From Acidobacteriaceae bacterium (GTDB lineage Bacteria > Acidobacteriota > Terriglobia > Terriglobales > Acidobacteriaceae), in NCBI GenBank assembly GCA_003140785.1, contig PLKY01000210.1:1244-12768 (forward strand): a stretch of DNA of 11,525 nucleotides, given 5' to 3'. Position numbers and translations under genes: made by a program. Position 1 is the stretch's first letter. Each line of letters starts with the position of its first letter. The notes under the pieces are model-generated. The model saw only the letters and a program-made list of their open reading frames with translations, ran no database searches and was not told where the DNA came from. Below are positions 1-5,667 of the stretch, one piece after another.

Positions 1-393
1 TACGACGACAGCCCGCACACGCGCGAAATCGTCTACAACCAGATGCGCCTGCGCGCGGTTCGCGTGATCGCCGACGTGAAGGTTGCGCTGGGAACATTCA
101 CGCCGGAGCAGGCCGTCGAATATCTCGAACGCAATGTCCCGCTCGACGCGAACGATGCCCGCACCGAGGTGATCGAGATGGGCGAGACGCCGGGCCAGAA
201 GATCGCCTACCAGATCGGTAAATTGCAAATCCTCGGGATGCTGGCAGAGGCGCGGCTAAAACAAGGGGAACATTTCAACGTCCAGAAGTTTCACGATTTC
301 GTGTGGCTCAACGGGAACGTCCCAATCGCGTTGCAACGCTGGGAATTTCTCGGCCTGGACGACGAAGTGCACAATCTGGACGTATTGCCCTAG
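1..393 (+). CDS. DUF885 family protein, C-terminal part (5' end outside window)
   Basis: The reading frame is open from base 1 to a TAG at 391-393, giving the last 130 residues of a longer protein. The visible part matches the C-terminal end of DUF885 (PF05960) proteins. It has an Arg-rich helix, an 'EQAVEYL' helix, the family-typical 'TPGQKIAYQIGKL' segment (roughly residues 62-74 of the fragment), and a closing 'FHDFVWLNG.VPIALQRW' element. Family members are usually near 600 residues, often exported or lipid-anchored, and are thought to be metallopeptidase-like. The catalytic part would lie left of this window, so activity cannot be judged here. The gene converges on vapC, with only 34 bp between the two stop codons. 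Family call is confident; function is not. Confidence 0.85.
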   Translation, partial: YDDSPHTREIVYNQMRLRAVRVIADVKVALGTFTPEQAVEYLERNVPLDANDARTEVIEMGETPGQKIAYQIGKLQILGMLAEARLKQGEHFNVQKFHDFVWLNGNVPIALQRWEFLGLDDEVHNLDVLP

Positions 394-397
394 GAGA

Positions 398-420
398 CCT
401 GGTGCCACAGAGCACCCAGG
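398..420. terminator. Weak bulged hairpin between convergent stops
   Basis: CCTGG-TGC (398-405) can pair with GCA-(C)-CCAGG (412-420), leaving one bulged C and a 6-nt loop. It fills most of the 34-bp gap between the convergent DUF885 and vapC genes. There is no T-tract on either side, so a role in termination is only suggested by position. Confidence 0.3.
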
Positions 421-427
421 CATCGCC

Positions 428-835
428 TTACCAGACCTCCAACTCGAAATCCCGATACTCCCGAATCAGCTCAAAATCCGCGCGATTCGACGTAATCAAC
501 CGCGCCCCATGCACCCGCGCCGTCAGCGCAATCAGCACATCGAAATGCAGATCGCGCAGCTTCTTTGGCTCAAAACCATGGTCGGTCTGCATCCTGGCTA
601 GAATCTGTCCCGACTCAATCCAGTGGTTCTCTGTCGGCGTGAAAATTGGAAAGCTGTCCTCCAACCGCTTCACGCCTTCCCGGTCAGTCTTCGAGGAAGC
701 ACCGCGCCACAGCTCGGCAAGCACCACGGAGGAGTTCCGTATTAGTGCCTTGACTCGATAAGCCAGGTCCCCGTGACGCTGGGTGCGCATGTAATTGATC
801 AATACCGAGGTATCAAAAACGCAGATTTCACTCAT
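428..835 (-). CDS. vapC: VapC-like PIN-domain ribonuclease toxin
   Basis: This is a 135-residue PIN-domain protein, the usual length for VapC toxins, which are Mg2+-dependent RNases that cleave tRNA or rRNA when the antitoxin is lost. The four acidic active-site positions are visible: D8 in 'FDTSVL', E41 in 'LAELWRG', D99 in 'HFDVLIA' and D120 in 'SNRADFEL'. I chose the ATG at 835-833, although the frame stays open to 865. That ATG overlaps the vapB stop as ATGAGTGA (8 bp), which is typical translational coupling, and the conserved beta-strand 'ICVFDTS' starts just after it. No strong Shine-Dalgarno precedes it, which fits coupling. All catalytic residues are intact, so the toxin looks functional. 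Confidence 0.88.
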   Translation of the reverse strand: MSEICVFDTSVLINYMRTQRHGDLAYRVKALIRNSSVVLAELWRGASSKTDREGVKRLEDSFPIFTPTENHWIESGQILARMQTDHGFEPKKLRDLHFDVLIALTARVHGARLITSNRADFELIREYRDFELEVW

Positions 836-1034
836 CGCTGTTGGCGAATTCGCCCTTGCCGCCATATTTCTTTAAGAATTTCTTGAATCGGCGCAGCTGA
901 ACCGCTTCCTCCAGCGCCTCGTGGATGGCCTCCGTGCGCGACTTGGCTCCCATCAGGCGCACCGCCTCATCCGCCAGCTTCGTGTTCAGACGAATCGACG
1001 TAGCCTTGCACGCTGCGGAAGTTGCACTGCGCAT
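828..1034 (-). CDS. vapB: VapB-like antitoxin
   Basis: This 68-residue protein resembles the VapB antitoxin family (PF09957). A short ribbon 'TSIRLNTKLADEAVRLMG' is followed by 'KSRTEAIHEALEEAV', the ribbon-helix-helix-like DNA-binding half. A charged tail with 'RRFKKFLKKYGGKGEF' would be expected to wrap the PIN toxin. The ATG at 1034-1032 is preceded by a strong GGAGG four bases upstream, which fixes this start despite a roughly 10-residue extension before the usual family start. It is the first gene of a vapBC operon and overlaps vapC by 8 bp. Family knowledge predicts that VapB, or the VapBC complex, represses its own promoter; operator-like repeats lie directly upstream. Confidence 0.85.
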   Translation of the reverse strand: MRSATSAACKATSIRLNTKLADEAVRLMGAKSRTEAIHEALEEAVQLRRFKKFLKKYGGKGEFANSDE

Positions 1035-1043
1035 GTTGCCTCC

Positions 1044-1086
1044 AGACGTATATATCTATACTGCGCTTCGTATATACACGGGTCAA
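1044..1086 (-). promoter_or_regulatory. vapBC promoter/operator region with repeated CGTATATA boxes
   Basis: CGTATATA occurs twice, at 1047-1054 and 1069-1076, exactly 22 bp apart (two helical turns). The second box contains the perfect palindrome GTATATAC (1070-1077). On the minus strand a TTGACC (1086-1081) and a TATAGA (1060-1055) could be -35 and -10 hexamers, although the 20-bp spacer is long. The boxes would overlap this promoter, and vapB starts 10 bp downstream. The arrangement fits autoregulation by a VapBC complex; binding is inferred. Confidence 0.5.
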
Positions 1087-1106
1087 GCGCTCTCGTATCT
1101 ATTGCC

Positions 1107-1141
1107 ATTCCCCATTCCCCATTCCCTGTTCCCTGTTCCCT
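1107..1141. repeat. Heptameric tandem repeat, 5 units
   Basis: Five consecutive 7-bp units are seen: ATTCCCC, ATTCCCC, ATTCCCT, GTTCCCT, GTTCCCT. The change of unit type along the tract suggests expansion of variant units. It lies upstream of vapB and is noncoding. Confidence 0.85.
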
Positions 1142-1279
1142 GAAGTATTGCGCATTAATTCCCCGACTCCGCTATCCTGAACCTATCCCCGAAAACTGAA
1201 CGGCTCGGGCACGCTTCCGTTCGCGTTCCGCGCGAATCGGGGCCGCTCAGAGCAAAGTTGAATGGGTAGAGATATTTAG

Positions 1280-1310
1280 CCATAACCCATTCATTCCAAA
1301 TGGGTTATGG
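1280..1310. repeat. Perfect 12-bp inverted repeat (hairpin)
   Basis: CCATAACCCATT (1280-1291) and AATGGGTTATGG (1299-1310) are exact reverse complements around a 7-nt loop. Neither side has a T-tract, so a standard Rho-independent terminator is unlikely. Role unknown. Confidence 0.75.
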
Positions 1311-1415
1311 CAAGTTATTGATTCCGTAAATCCCATAGAATGAGGCATTTCCCCAGGAAGAGGGGAGGGGGTCAAGGAGAAACCACCATGTACGCCGAAT
1401 GCCGTCACACTCACG

Positions 1416-1443
1416 GACCCCTGACCCCTGATCCCTGCTCCCG
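1416..1443. repeat. Second heptameric tandem repeat, about 4 units
   Basis: Units GACCCCT, GACCCCT, GATCCCT and GCTCCCG follow one another. They share the 7-bp period and the CCC core with the tract at 1107-1141, about 275 bp away. Confidence 0.75.
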
Positions 1444-1462
1444 CTCTCATCCAACCCGGGTC

Positions 1463-1490
1463 CCCCAGCGACAGGTCCACGTCGCTGGGG
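1463..1490 (-). terminator. Strong hairpin just after the EamA stop codon
   Basis: CCCCAGCGAC (1463-1472) pairs perfectly with GTCGCTGGGG (1481-1490) across an 8-nt loop. It begins 4 bp past the EamA stop on the minus strand. There is no T-tract, so it may be a transcript-end stabiliser or a dispersed repeat hairpin rather than an intrinsic terminator. Confidence 0.5.
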
Positions 1491-1494
1491 TGGT

Positions 1495-2409
1495 TCATCC
1501 CGGCCCCGCAAACACCTCCGGACTCACCTCTGCGCTCTCGCGGGACATAGCCGCAGCCATCAACCACCCCGCAGCCACAATCAACACGCTGCCGGCCATC
1601 ATCCACACCGTGGGCGTCTCGCGCCAGATCAGCCACGTGAGCAGCGCCCCGGTGATGAGTTGCGTGTAATGGCACTGCGAAACATGCACCGGCGAAGTGT
1701 TCTTGAGCGCCACAAAAAAGCACATGCTCCCACACGCGCAGAACAGGCCCATCGCCGTGAGTGTCGCCGCCAGCCGCGGCGTCACAGGCTCTGCGTGCCA
1801 GGCCATCATCAGCACCGCGCCCACCACCACCTGCACCACGCCGGAAAACAGCGTCAGGCTCTCCGGCGTCTCCGTCCGCATCAACACCCGCGACCAAACC
1901 ATGTTCACCGAGAAGCACAGCACGCACACCATGCAGGCTGCATAGCCGATCCAGTCCCCCTGCCGCGCCGAACTGAAAGGATTGACCGCAACCACCACGC
2001 CTGCAAATCCGCCCACCACGGCCAGCACCTTGCGCCAGCTCAGATGCTCGCGGAGAAACACCGCCGAAAGCAGGGCCGTCACCATCGGCGCCAGAAAAAC
2101 CAATATGTAAAAGAGAGTCAGCGGAAGATGGCGCAGCGCAACCACGACACACAAATTGTTCCCAAGATCCAATCCCGACCGCACCAGCTGCCGCGACGGA
2201 CTCTTCGGCAGCAGTCCGCGCGGCCTCCCCTGTGAAAAGCCGCGAACCACCAGCGCCACGGCCAGCGCCAGCCCAAGACACGCCACAATCTCATAACCAG
2301 GCAGCCGCGAGTTGCCGGCCAGTTTCATGCTCGTGTCCGTCAGAACCCAGAACGTGAATCCAGCCAGGGCCAGCCCGATCGCGCCGCGATGCGAAATCCG
2401 TGACTCCAT
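1495..2409 (-). CDS. EamA-family (DMT superfamily) transporter
   Basis: This is a 304-residue, very hydrophobic protein with about ten predicted membrane helices arranged as two EamA repeats, roughly residues 8-142 and 152-290. That is the classic DMT exporter length and layout. The end of each repeat shows the family pattern of a loop acid followed by a helix: 'LREHLSWRKVLAVVGGFAGVVVA' near 118-140 and 'WRETPTVWMMAGSVLIVAAGW' near 262-282. DMT proteins move small metabolites such as amino acids, nucleosides or S-adenosylmethionine across the inner membrane; the substrate here cannot be read from sequence. The frame extends to a TTG at 2412, but the ATG at 2409-2407 is the more likely start. 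The Shine-Dalgarno is weak. It is transcribed divergently from the zinc-ribbon gene, and a 13-bp inverted repeat lies in the shared upstream region. Confidence 0.88.
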   Translation of the reverse strand: MESRISHRGAIGLALAGFTFWVLTDTSMKLAGNSRLPGYEIVACLGLALAVALVVRGFSQGRPRGLLPKSPSRQLVRSGLDLGNNLCVVVALRHLPLTLFYILVFLAPMVTALLSAVFLREHLSWRKVLAVVGGFAGVVVAVNPFSSARQGDWIGYAACMVCVLCFSVNMVWSRVLMRTETPESLTLFSGVVQVVVGAVLMMAWHAEPVTPRLAATLTAMGLFCACGSMCFFVALKNTSPVHVSQCHYTQLITGALLTWLIWRETPTVWMMAGSVLIVAAGWLMAAAMSRESAEVSPEVFAGPG

Positions 2410-2423
2410 CAATCGCTTCGGCT

Positions 2424-2478
2424 AATCAGCGAGCCACTCATAGATACAGCTTAATTGCCACGACCTGGCTCGCTGATT
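2424..2478. promoter_or_regulatory. Perfect 13-bp inverted repeat in a divergent promoter region
   Basis: AATCAGCGAGCCA (2424-2436) and TGGCTCGCTGATT (2466-2478) are exact reverse complements separated by 29 bp. Their centres lie 42 bp apart, about four helical turns. They sit between the EamA gene (-, starts 2409) and the FmdB-like gene (+, starts 2517). The spacer is A/T-rich (around 2441-2457) and could hold a promoter. This looks like paired operator half-sites on one DNA face, or a long-loop cruciform. The regulator is unknown. Confidence 0.5.
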
Positions 2479-2516
2479 CACAGCAATCGGCGTTATCATG
2501 TTCGCCGGAGTAGATC

Positions 2517-2681
2517 ATGTCTCAATACCTCTATCACTGCCAGGACTGCGAAAAGGATTTCACTCAGCAGCACCACATCTCCGACATCGAAAAGGCGGAA
2601 GCAACCTGCCCGCATTGCGGAAGCAAACGCGTGCACCAGCTCGTTGCAGCTTTCTCAGCCGTCACTTCGAAGAAGAGCTAG
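2517..2681 (+). CDS. FmdB-like small zinc-ribbon protein
   Basis: This is a 54-residue gene that is easily missed because of its size. It starts at an ATG (2517-2519) preceded by GGAG (2507-2510) with a 6-nt spacer, and ends at TAG 2679-2681. The protein begins 'MSQYLYHCQDCEKDF' and carries two zinc knuckles, C8-x2-C11 and C31-P-H-C34-G. This matches the FmdB/CxxC-CxxC regulatory zinc-ribbon family (TIGR02605/PF09723), which is normally 50-110 residues. Members are presumed zinc-binding and possibly regulatory; no precise role is established. The tail 'AAFSAVTSKKS' is short and polar. It diverges from the EamA transporter and converges on the DedA gene about 100 bp downstream. Confidence 0.8.
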   Translation: MSQYLYHCQDCEKDFTQQHHISDIEKAEATCPHCGSKRVHQLVAAFSAVTSKKS

Positions 2682-2781
2682 CTGCTGGTCTTCCCGAGCT
2701 TAAGTCCGCCGCGGGAACTCCGCTCCAACGGCGATCGCGTATGGATTCTTGCGCTCTTCCTCGTCTTTTGGATCGTTGTGT

Positions 2782-3372
2782 TCATCGCGGCTTCCGCACC
2801 CAATGCGAAATCGAGAAGCCGCTCGCCACCACGCATACGGCGATGAACACCGCCATCGTCCATTCAAACGGCGCCGACTGCGCTATGCGAATCACCGCAT
2901 GTCCATACTTGATCGCCAGAAGCGAAAGCAGGGTGAACCGTAGCGCCCGCGCGAGAAAGTTGATGAGAAGAATCCGCCAAATCGGATAGCCGAGAGCCGC
3001 TGTCCCGGCAATCACCGTGGTGAAAGGAAACGGCGGCGGCGCCAATCCGCCCACGGCAACCGCGACGCCCGCGTGATTGCCGACATGCTTCTTCAGCCGG
3101 GCTTGATACTTTTTGCCGGCGAACTTCGCAAAGCCCTGCTCGCCGAGTTTGCGCGCCACAAGCGCCAGCAAGAGCGCGCCAATCGTCGACCCGCAAGCGG
3201 CCGTCAGAACGTACCAGACTGCTCGATGAGGATGCTGCGCGACTAGGCCAACCACGACAAGATCGTTGCCAAAAGGGAGGATTAGAAAGGAAGAATCGAG
3301 CACGCCCATGAGGAGCGGCCCGAAATATCCGAGGTGAAAAATAAAGTGAAGTAACGGCCGTAGGAATTTCAC
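2782..3372 (-). CDS. DedA/VTT-domain (SNARE-associated) membrane protein
   Basis: This 196-residue integral membrane protein has the VTT/DedA layout (PF09335). It has an amphipathic start 'LLHFIFHLGYFGPLLMG', then 'LDSSFLILPFGNDLVVV', then the glycine-rich 'ACGSTIGALLLALVARKLG'. The conserved re-entrant motif 'GLAPPPFPFTTVIAGTAALG' follows, and it ends with two helices and 'HWVRKPR'. DedA proteins act in membrane homeostasis, some as polyprenyl-phosphate or lipid flippases; this one is not assigned a substrate. I prefer the GTG at 3372-3370. Homologues start just before 'LLHFIF', and an upstream GAGGTGATC (3390-3382) is fully complementary to the 16S rRNA 3' end, although its spacing is somewhat long. 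The frame remains open to 3540, but those residues look noncoding. An alternative ATG lies at 3426. Confidence 0.85.
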   Translation of the reverse strand: MKFLRPLLHFIFHLGYFGPLLMGVLDSSFLILPFGNDLVVVGLVAQHPHRAVWYVLTAACGSTIGALLLALVARKLGEQGFAKFAGKKYQARLKKHVGNHAGVAVAVGGLAPPPFPFTTVIAGTAALGYPIWRILLINFLARALRFTLLSLLAIKYGHAVIRIAQSAPFEWTMAVFIAVCVVASGFSISHWVRKPR

Positions 3373-3646
3373 TCGCGGTCTGATCACCTCGTAGTCGTCT
3401 ACAAGGTAAGATTCACAAACGCACATCGGCGTCTGGCTTCCGGCGTTTACCGACGGATTCTCGGGCGTTCCTTCGTTCCCTGTGCAGTCCCATGTCCCTG
3501 AACTGCCATCGCACGGCACGCCGAAGATTTCTCGCGCCAAATATAGTCAGTTATTCTTCGCAAGGATTTATCTCCGCGGCGCTAGAAATCATCTGTCGCC
3601 CCAACTGTGTCCTTGCCTCCCAATTGACCTGCTGTTCACGGAACAC
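3373..3646. other. Intergenic region upstream of the DedA gene
   Basis: No gene is supported in this stretch. On the minus strand a TATATT (3545-3540) is the best -10-like hexamer I see, without a convincing -35, so any promoter here is unproven. The region ends at the rcnB-side terminator (3647-3671). Confidence 0.4.
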
Positions 3647-3671
3647 AAAAAGGCGCGGCCGGCGCCGCGCC
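3647..3671 (-). terminator. Rho-independent terminator of the RcnB-like gene
   Basis: GGCGCGGC (3652-3659) and GCCGCGCC (3664-3671) form a perfect 8-bp GC stem with a CGGC loop. Read on the minus strand it is followed at once by TTTTT (3651-3647). It lies about 20 bp past the stop codon of the gene at 3693-3992. Confidence 0.88.
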
Positions 3672-3692
3672 CTCTTGCCTGCCGGATTTTGC

Positions 3693-3992
3693 TTAGTGAA
3701 TTGAAGATGCGACGACAATGGAGGCAATCACGCCCGTCGCAACCGCGGCCAGAACATAGTTTCCATCCACAAGGCGCCATTCGTAGCCGCTTGGCGGCCG
3801 GCGCAGGTGGTAGTGACGGTAGTCAATCTTCTCGCCGCGATCCCAGTCTTCGTGCCGCATCGAGGCGCCCTTCTTCCATTCTTCATGCTTCACATACTGG
3901 TGGTTGTCACGGTGATCGTCGGCAAAGGCGACGCTGCCACTCAGAGTCGCAGCGAGGGCCGAGAGGGCTAAAGCTTTGCTGATTAGTTTCAT
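3693..3992 (-). CDS. RcnB-like periplasmic protein
   Basis: This 99-residue protein has a clear Sec signal peptide: basic start 'MKLISK', hydrophobic core, and likely cleavage after 'AFA' near residue 24. The mature part is short and rich in His, Asp and Glu ('DDHRDNHQYVKHEEW'). It carries the RcnB signature (PF11776): 'DYRHYHLRRPPSGYEWRLV' at about 57-75, then 'GNYVLAAVATGVIASIV' at about 77-93. RcnB of E. coli is a periplasmic factor affecting Ni/Co homeostasis; most family members, including this one, are uncharacterised. The ATG at 3992-3990 is supported by GAGGAG about six bases upstream and by the signal peptide; the frame stays open to 4103 without any signal peptide. It is a single gene with its own terminator. 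Confidence 0.82.
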   Translation of the reverse strand: MKLISKALALSALAATLSGSVAFADDHRDNHQYVKHEEWKKGASMRHEDWDRGEKIDYRHYHLRRPPSGYEWRLVDGNYVLAAVATGVIASIVVASSIH

Positions 3993-4294
3993 ACACACTC
4001 CTCTTGTGTTCGATTCTGTTCCCATGGGCAATGTTGTCTTCCACACCGCTGATCCCCCGGACCGAGACCTCCTGGGAGCCGCCTTCACCGAGACGAACAA
4101 CACTGGCTGATCGTTTCAACAGCGGCCTCGGACTCGCGAAATTTGCCGAAAGTTGTTTTCCTGAGGCCACACCGACTTGGTTCCGGTCAACTCTGCCACA
4201 GGAGCTGGCCGGTTCAGCCGCAAAAATCCCACACACCCGCATTCGGGTTTATGATTGAGTCGCGCCATTCCCCAGCCAATCAGGAGCGACTCCC
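3993..4294. other. Divergent intergenic region, RcnB-like gene / aldo-keto reductase
   Basis: No gene is supported. It must hold promoters for both directions. For the plus-strand reductase, TATGAT at 4250-4255 is a good -10 match without a clear -35. The octamer ACCGAGAC occurs twice in direct orientation (4061-4068 and 4087-4094, 26 bp apart) upstream of the RcnB-like gene, possibly a repeated regulator half-site. Confidence 0.4.
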
Positions 4295-5377
4295 ATGAGC
4301 GAAATGAACCCGGCTTCGGCCCGCAAGCAAGGCCGCCGCGAATTTCTCAAAGCTGGCGGCGCCGTCACTGCGGCGCTGCTGGCGCCCTCGGCCGCATTGG
4401 CCGCCACGCCGAACAAGGAACTACCCGGCCTGCCGTCGAACCCGCGCACACCTGCGGCCATGCCTACGCGCAACCTTGGCAAAACCGGCTACAAGGTCGG
4501 CATCTTTTCGCTCGGCGGCCAGGCTGCGCTGGAGCATCCGAACAACTTCGATGTCGCCGTGCCCATCATCGAGCGCGCACTCGACCTAGGCGTAAACTAC
4601 ATCGACACCTCTTCCATCTATGGCGGGCCCGACCGCTGGAGCGAGCAGTACGTCGGCAAAGTGATGGCCACCCGCCGTAACGAGGCCTTCCTCGCCACCA
4701 AAACCAAGGAGCGCACGCGCGAAGGCTCCCTGCGCATGATCGAAAAATCTCTGGAGCTTCTGCACACCGATCACGTCGACCTCTGGCAGTTGCACGACGT
4801 CGGCACCATAACCGATGTGAACCAGATTTTTGCCAAGGGAGGAGCCATGGAAGCGCTGCTCGAAATGAAGGAGCAGAAGGTCGTCCGCTATCTTGGCCTC
4901 ACCGGACACTACCGCCCCGACGCGCTCATCGAAGGGATCAATCGCTACCCGTTCGACACCATCCTGATGGCCATGAACGCAGCCGACCCGCACCACTACA
5001 GCTTCAATGAAGCACTGTTGCCCTTGGCGGTCGAAAGGCAGATGGGCATCATCGGGATGAAGATTCCCGGTCGCGGCCGCATCCTTTCCACCTGGACGCC
5101 GCCGCCGATCGAGCAGCAGAAACATAGCTGGGAAGGCATGACCTTCCAGACATCGTCGCCGGGCACGCTGAAGATGCGCGAAGCCATGTACTACACACTG
5201 TCGCGCCCCGTCAGCACGGTGATCATCGGCTGCGACGCCATCGCCCAGCTCGAAGAGAACGTCCAACTAGCTCGCGAGTTCACGCCGCTGAACGACACAC
5301 AGCAAACAGAGCTGGTCGCCCGCGCCGAACCCTGCGCCAAGCCGTCGCTCTTCTTCCGCTTCTACGACCGCCCCTAG
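4295..5377 (+). CDS. Tat-exported aldo/keto reductase
   Basis: This 360-residue protein has an N-terminal twin-arginine signal: 'GRREFLK' with R14-R15, then a hydrophobic Ala-rich stretch to 'ALAA' near residue 37. It is followed by a complete aldo/keto reductase TIM barrel. The catalytic tetrad is visible as D104 ('NYIDTSS'), Y109 ('IYGG'), K136 ('LATKTK') and H167 ('WQLHDV'). The domain opens with the classic 'RNLGKTGYKVG.FSLGGQ'. Such enzymes reduce carbonyls or oxidise alcohols, usually with NADP(H); the true substrate is unknown. Export by Tat would fit a protein folded with its cofactor in the cytoplasm. Start: ATG at 4295 with AGGAG eight bases upstream. It is monocistronic, ending at a strong terminator. 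No ferredoxin-like cysteine motif is present. Confidence 0.9.
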   Translation: MSEMNPASARKQGRREFLKAGGAVTAALLAPSAALAATPNKELPGLPSNPRTPAAMPTRNLGKTGYKVGIFSLGGQAALEHPNNFDVAVPIIERALDLGVNYIDTSSIYGGPDRWSEQYVGKVMATRRNEAFLATKTKERTREGSLRMIEKSLELLHTDHVDLWQLHDVGTITDVNQIFAKGGAMEALLEMKEQKVVRYLGLTGHYRPDALIEGINRYPFDTILMAMNAADPHHYSFNEALLPLAVERQMGIIGMKIPGRGRILSTWTPPPIEQQKHSWEGMTFQTSSPGTLKMREAMYYTLSRPVSTVIIGCDAIAQLEENVQLAREFTPLNDTQQTELVARAEPCAKPSLFFRFYDRP

Positions 5378-5422
5378 CCACCACCTGCGGGGGGGCCAAC
5401 TGCGCTTGCGCGCGGTGGGTTC

Positions 5423-5462
5423 AAAGATAAAGGCCGGAGCACTCGCTTCGGCCTTTATCTTT
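5423..5462. terminator. Bidirectional terminator between convergent genes
   Basis: AAAGATAAAGGCCG (5423-5436) pairs perfectly with CGGCCTTTATCTTT (5449-5462). Four more pairs inside (one G-T) close on the loop ACTC (5441-5444), giving an 18-bp stem with A/T-rich ends. The palindrome supplies a T-rich 3' side on both strands. It serves the reductase (+, stop 5377) and can also stop read-through from the DUF362 gene (-, stop 5668). Confidence 0.85.
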
Positions 5463-5667
5463 ACTCTAAGAACATTTTTCACGGCGCATCAATCCGCACG
5501 ATGATGGGTGCCCCATCTTCGCCGGGCAACCGGAACGGTCGACCGGCTAAGGTGGGAAAGCACGAACGCAGACTGACTGCTTTCATTTTGAGCGTTGCTG
5601 CGGATCGACCGCTTCTTGCACGGCCTGCATTTCGAATTCAACATCAATCCGATCACCACGCCGATCT
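5463..5667. repeat. Noncoding stretch with a dispersed-repeat-like element
   Basis: No gene is supported. The core (about 5503-5563) contains GGGTGCCCCATCTTCG, the perfect palindrome CGGTCGACCG (5535-5544) flanked by further GCCGG/CCGG repeats, and AAGGTGGGAAAGCACG. This resembles dispersed elements I associate with Acidobacteriota, with a CCACC(T/C)..AGC arm and a GGGGCACCC arm. The hairpin at 1463-1490 has a loosely similar layout. Family membership is from memory and untested. Confidence 0.4.

Larger units (their letters stand above)
1142..1494. other. Noncoding block between vapBC and the EamA gene
   Basis: No convincing gene is present. An open frame crossing part of it on the minus strand is made of translated repeat and has low-complexity composition. 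The block holds a 12-bp perfect hairpin, a second heptamer tract and a 10-bp perfect hairpin, annotated separately. It also has a purine-rich run (1351-1370) and a small TTCGCG/CGCGAA dyad (1220-1236). It looks like an accumulation of intergenic repeat elements. Confidence 0.6.

Noticed and set aside
1107..1443. Repeat tracts considered as a CRISPR array
   Set aside because: The units are 7 bp, contiguous and without spacers, and no cas genes are present.
1305..1511. Small minus-strand frame in the repeat block
   Set aside because: Its residues are translations of the heptamer tract and hairpin. It overlaps the EamA stop and has no family likeness.
1247..2281. 344-codon open frame on the minus strand overlapping the EamA gene
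   Set aside because: It is a Gly/Ala/Arg-rich shadow of the transporter in another frame, running into the repeat block. It has no recognisable domain, while the EamA frame has ten helices and family motifs.
3993..4103. Longer start for the RcnB-like protein
   Set aside because: It would hide the signal peptide behind 37 residues. The internal ATG has GAGGAG at proper spacing.
4586..5266. 226-codon open frame on the minus strand inside the aldo/keto reductase
   Set aside because: It is antisense to a gene with complete catalytic residues. Its composition is typical of a GC-rich shadow frame and it has no ribosome site.
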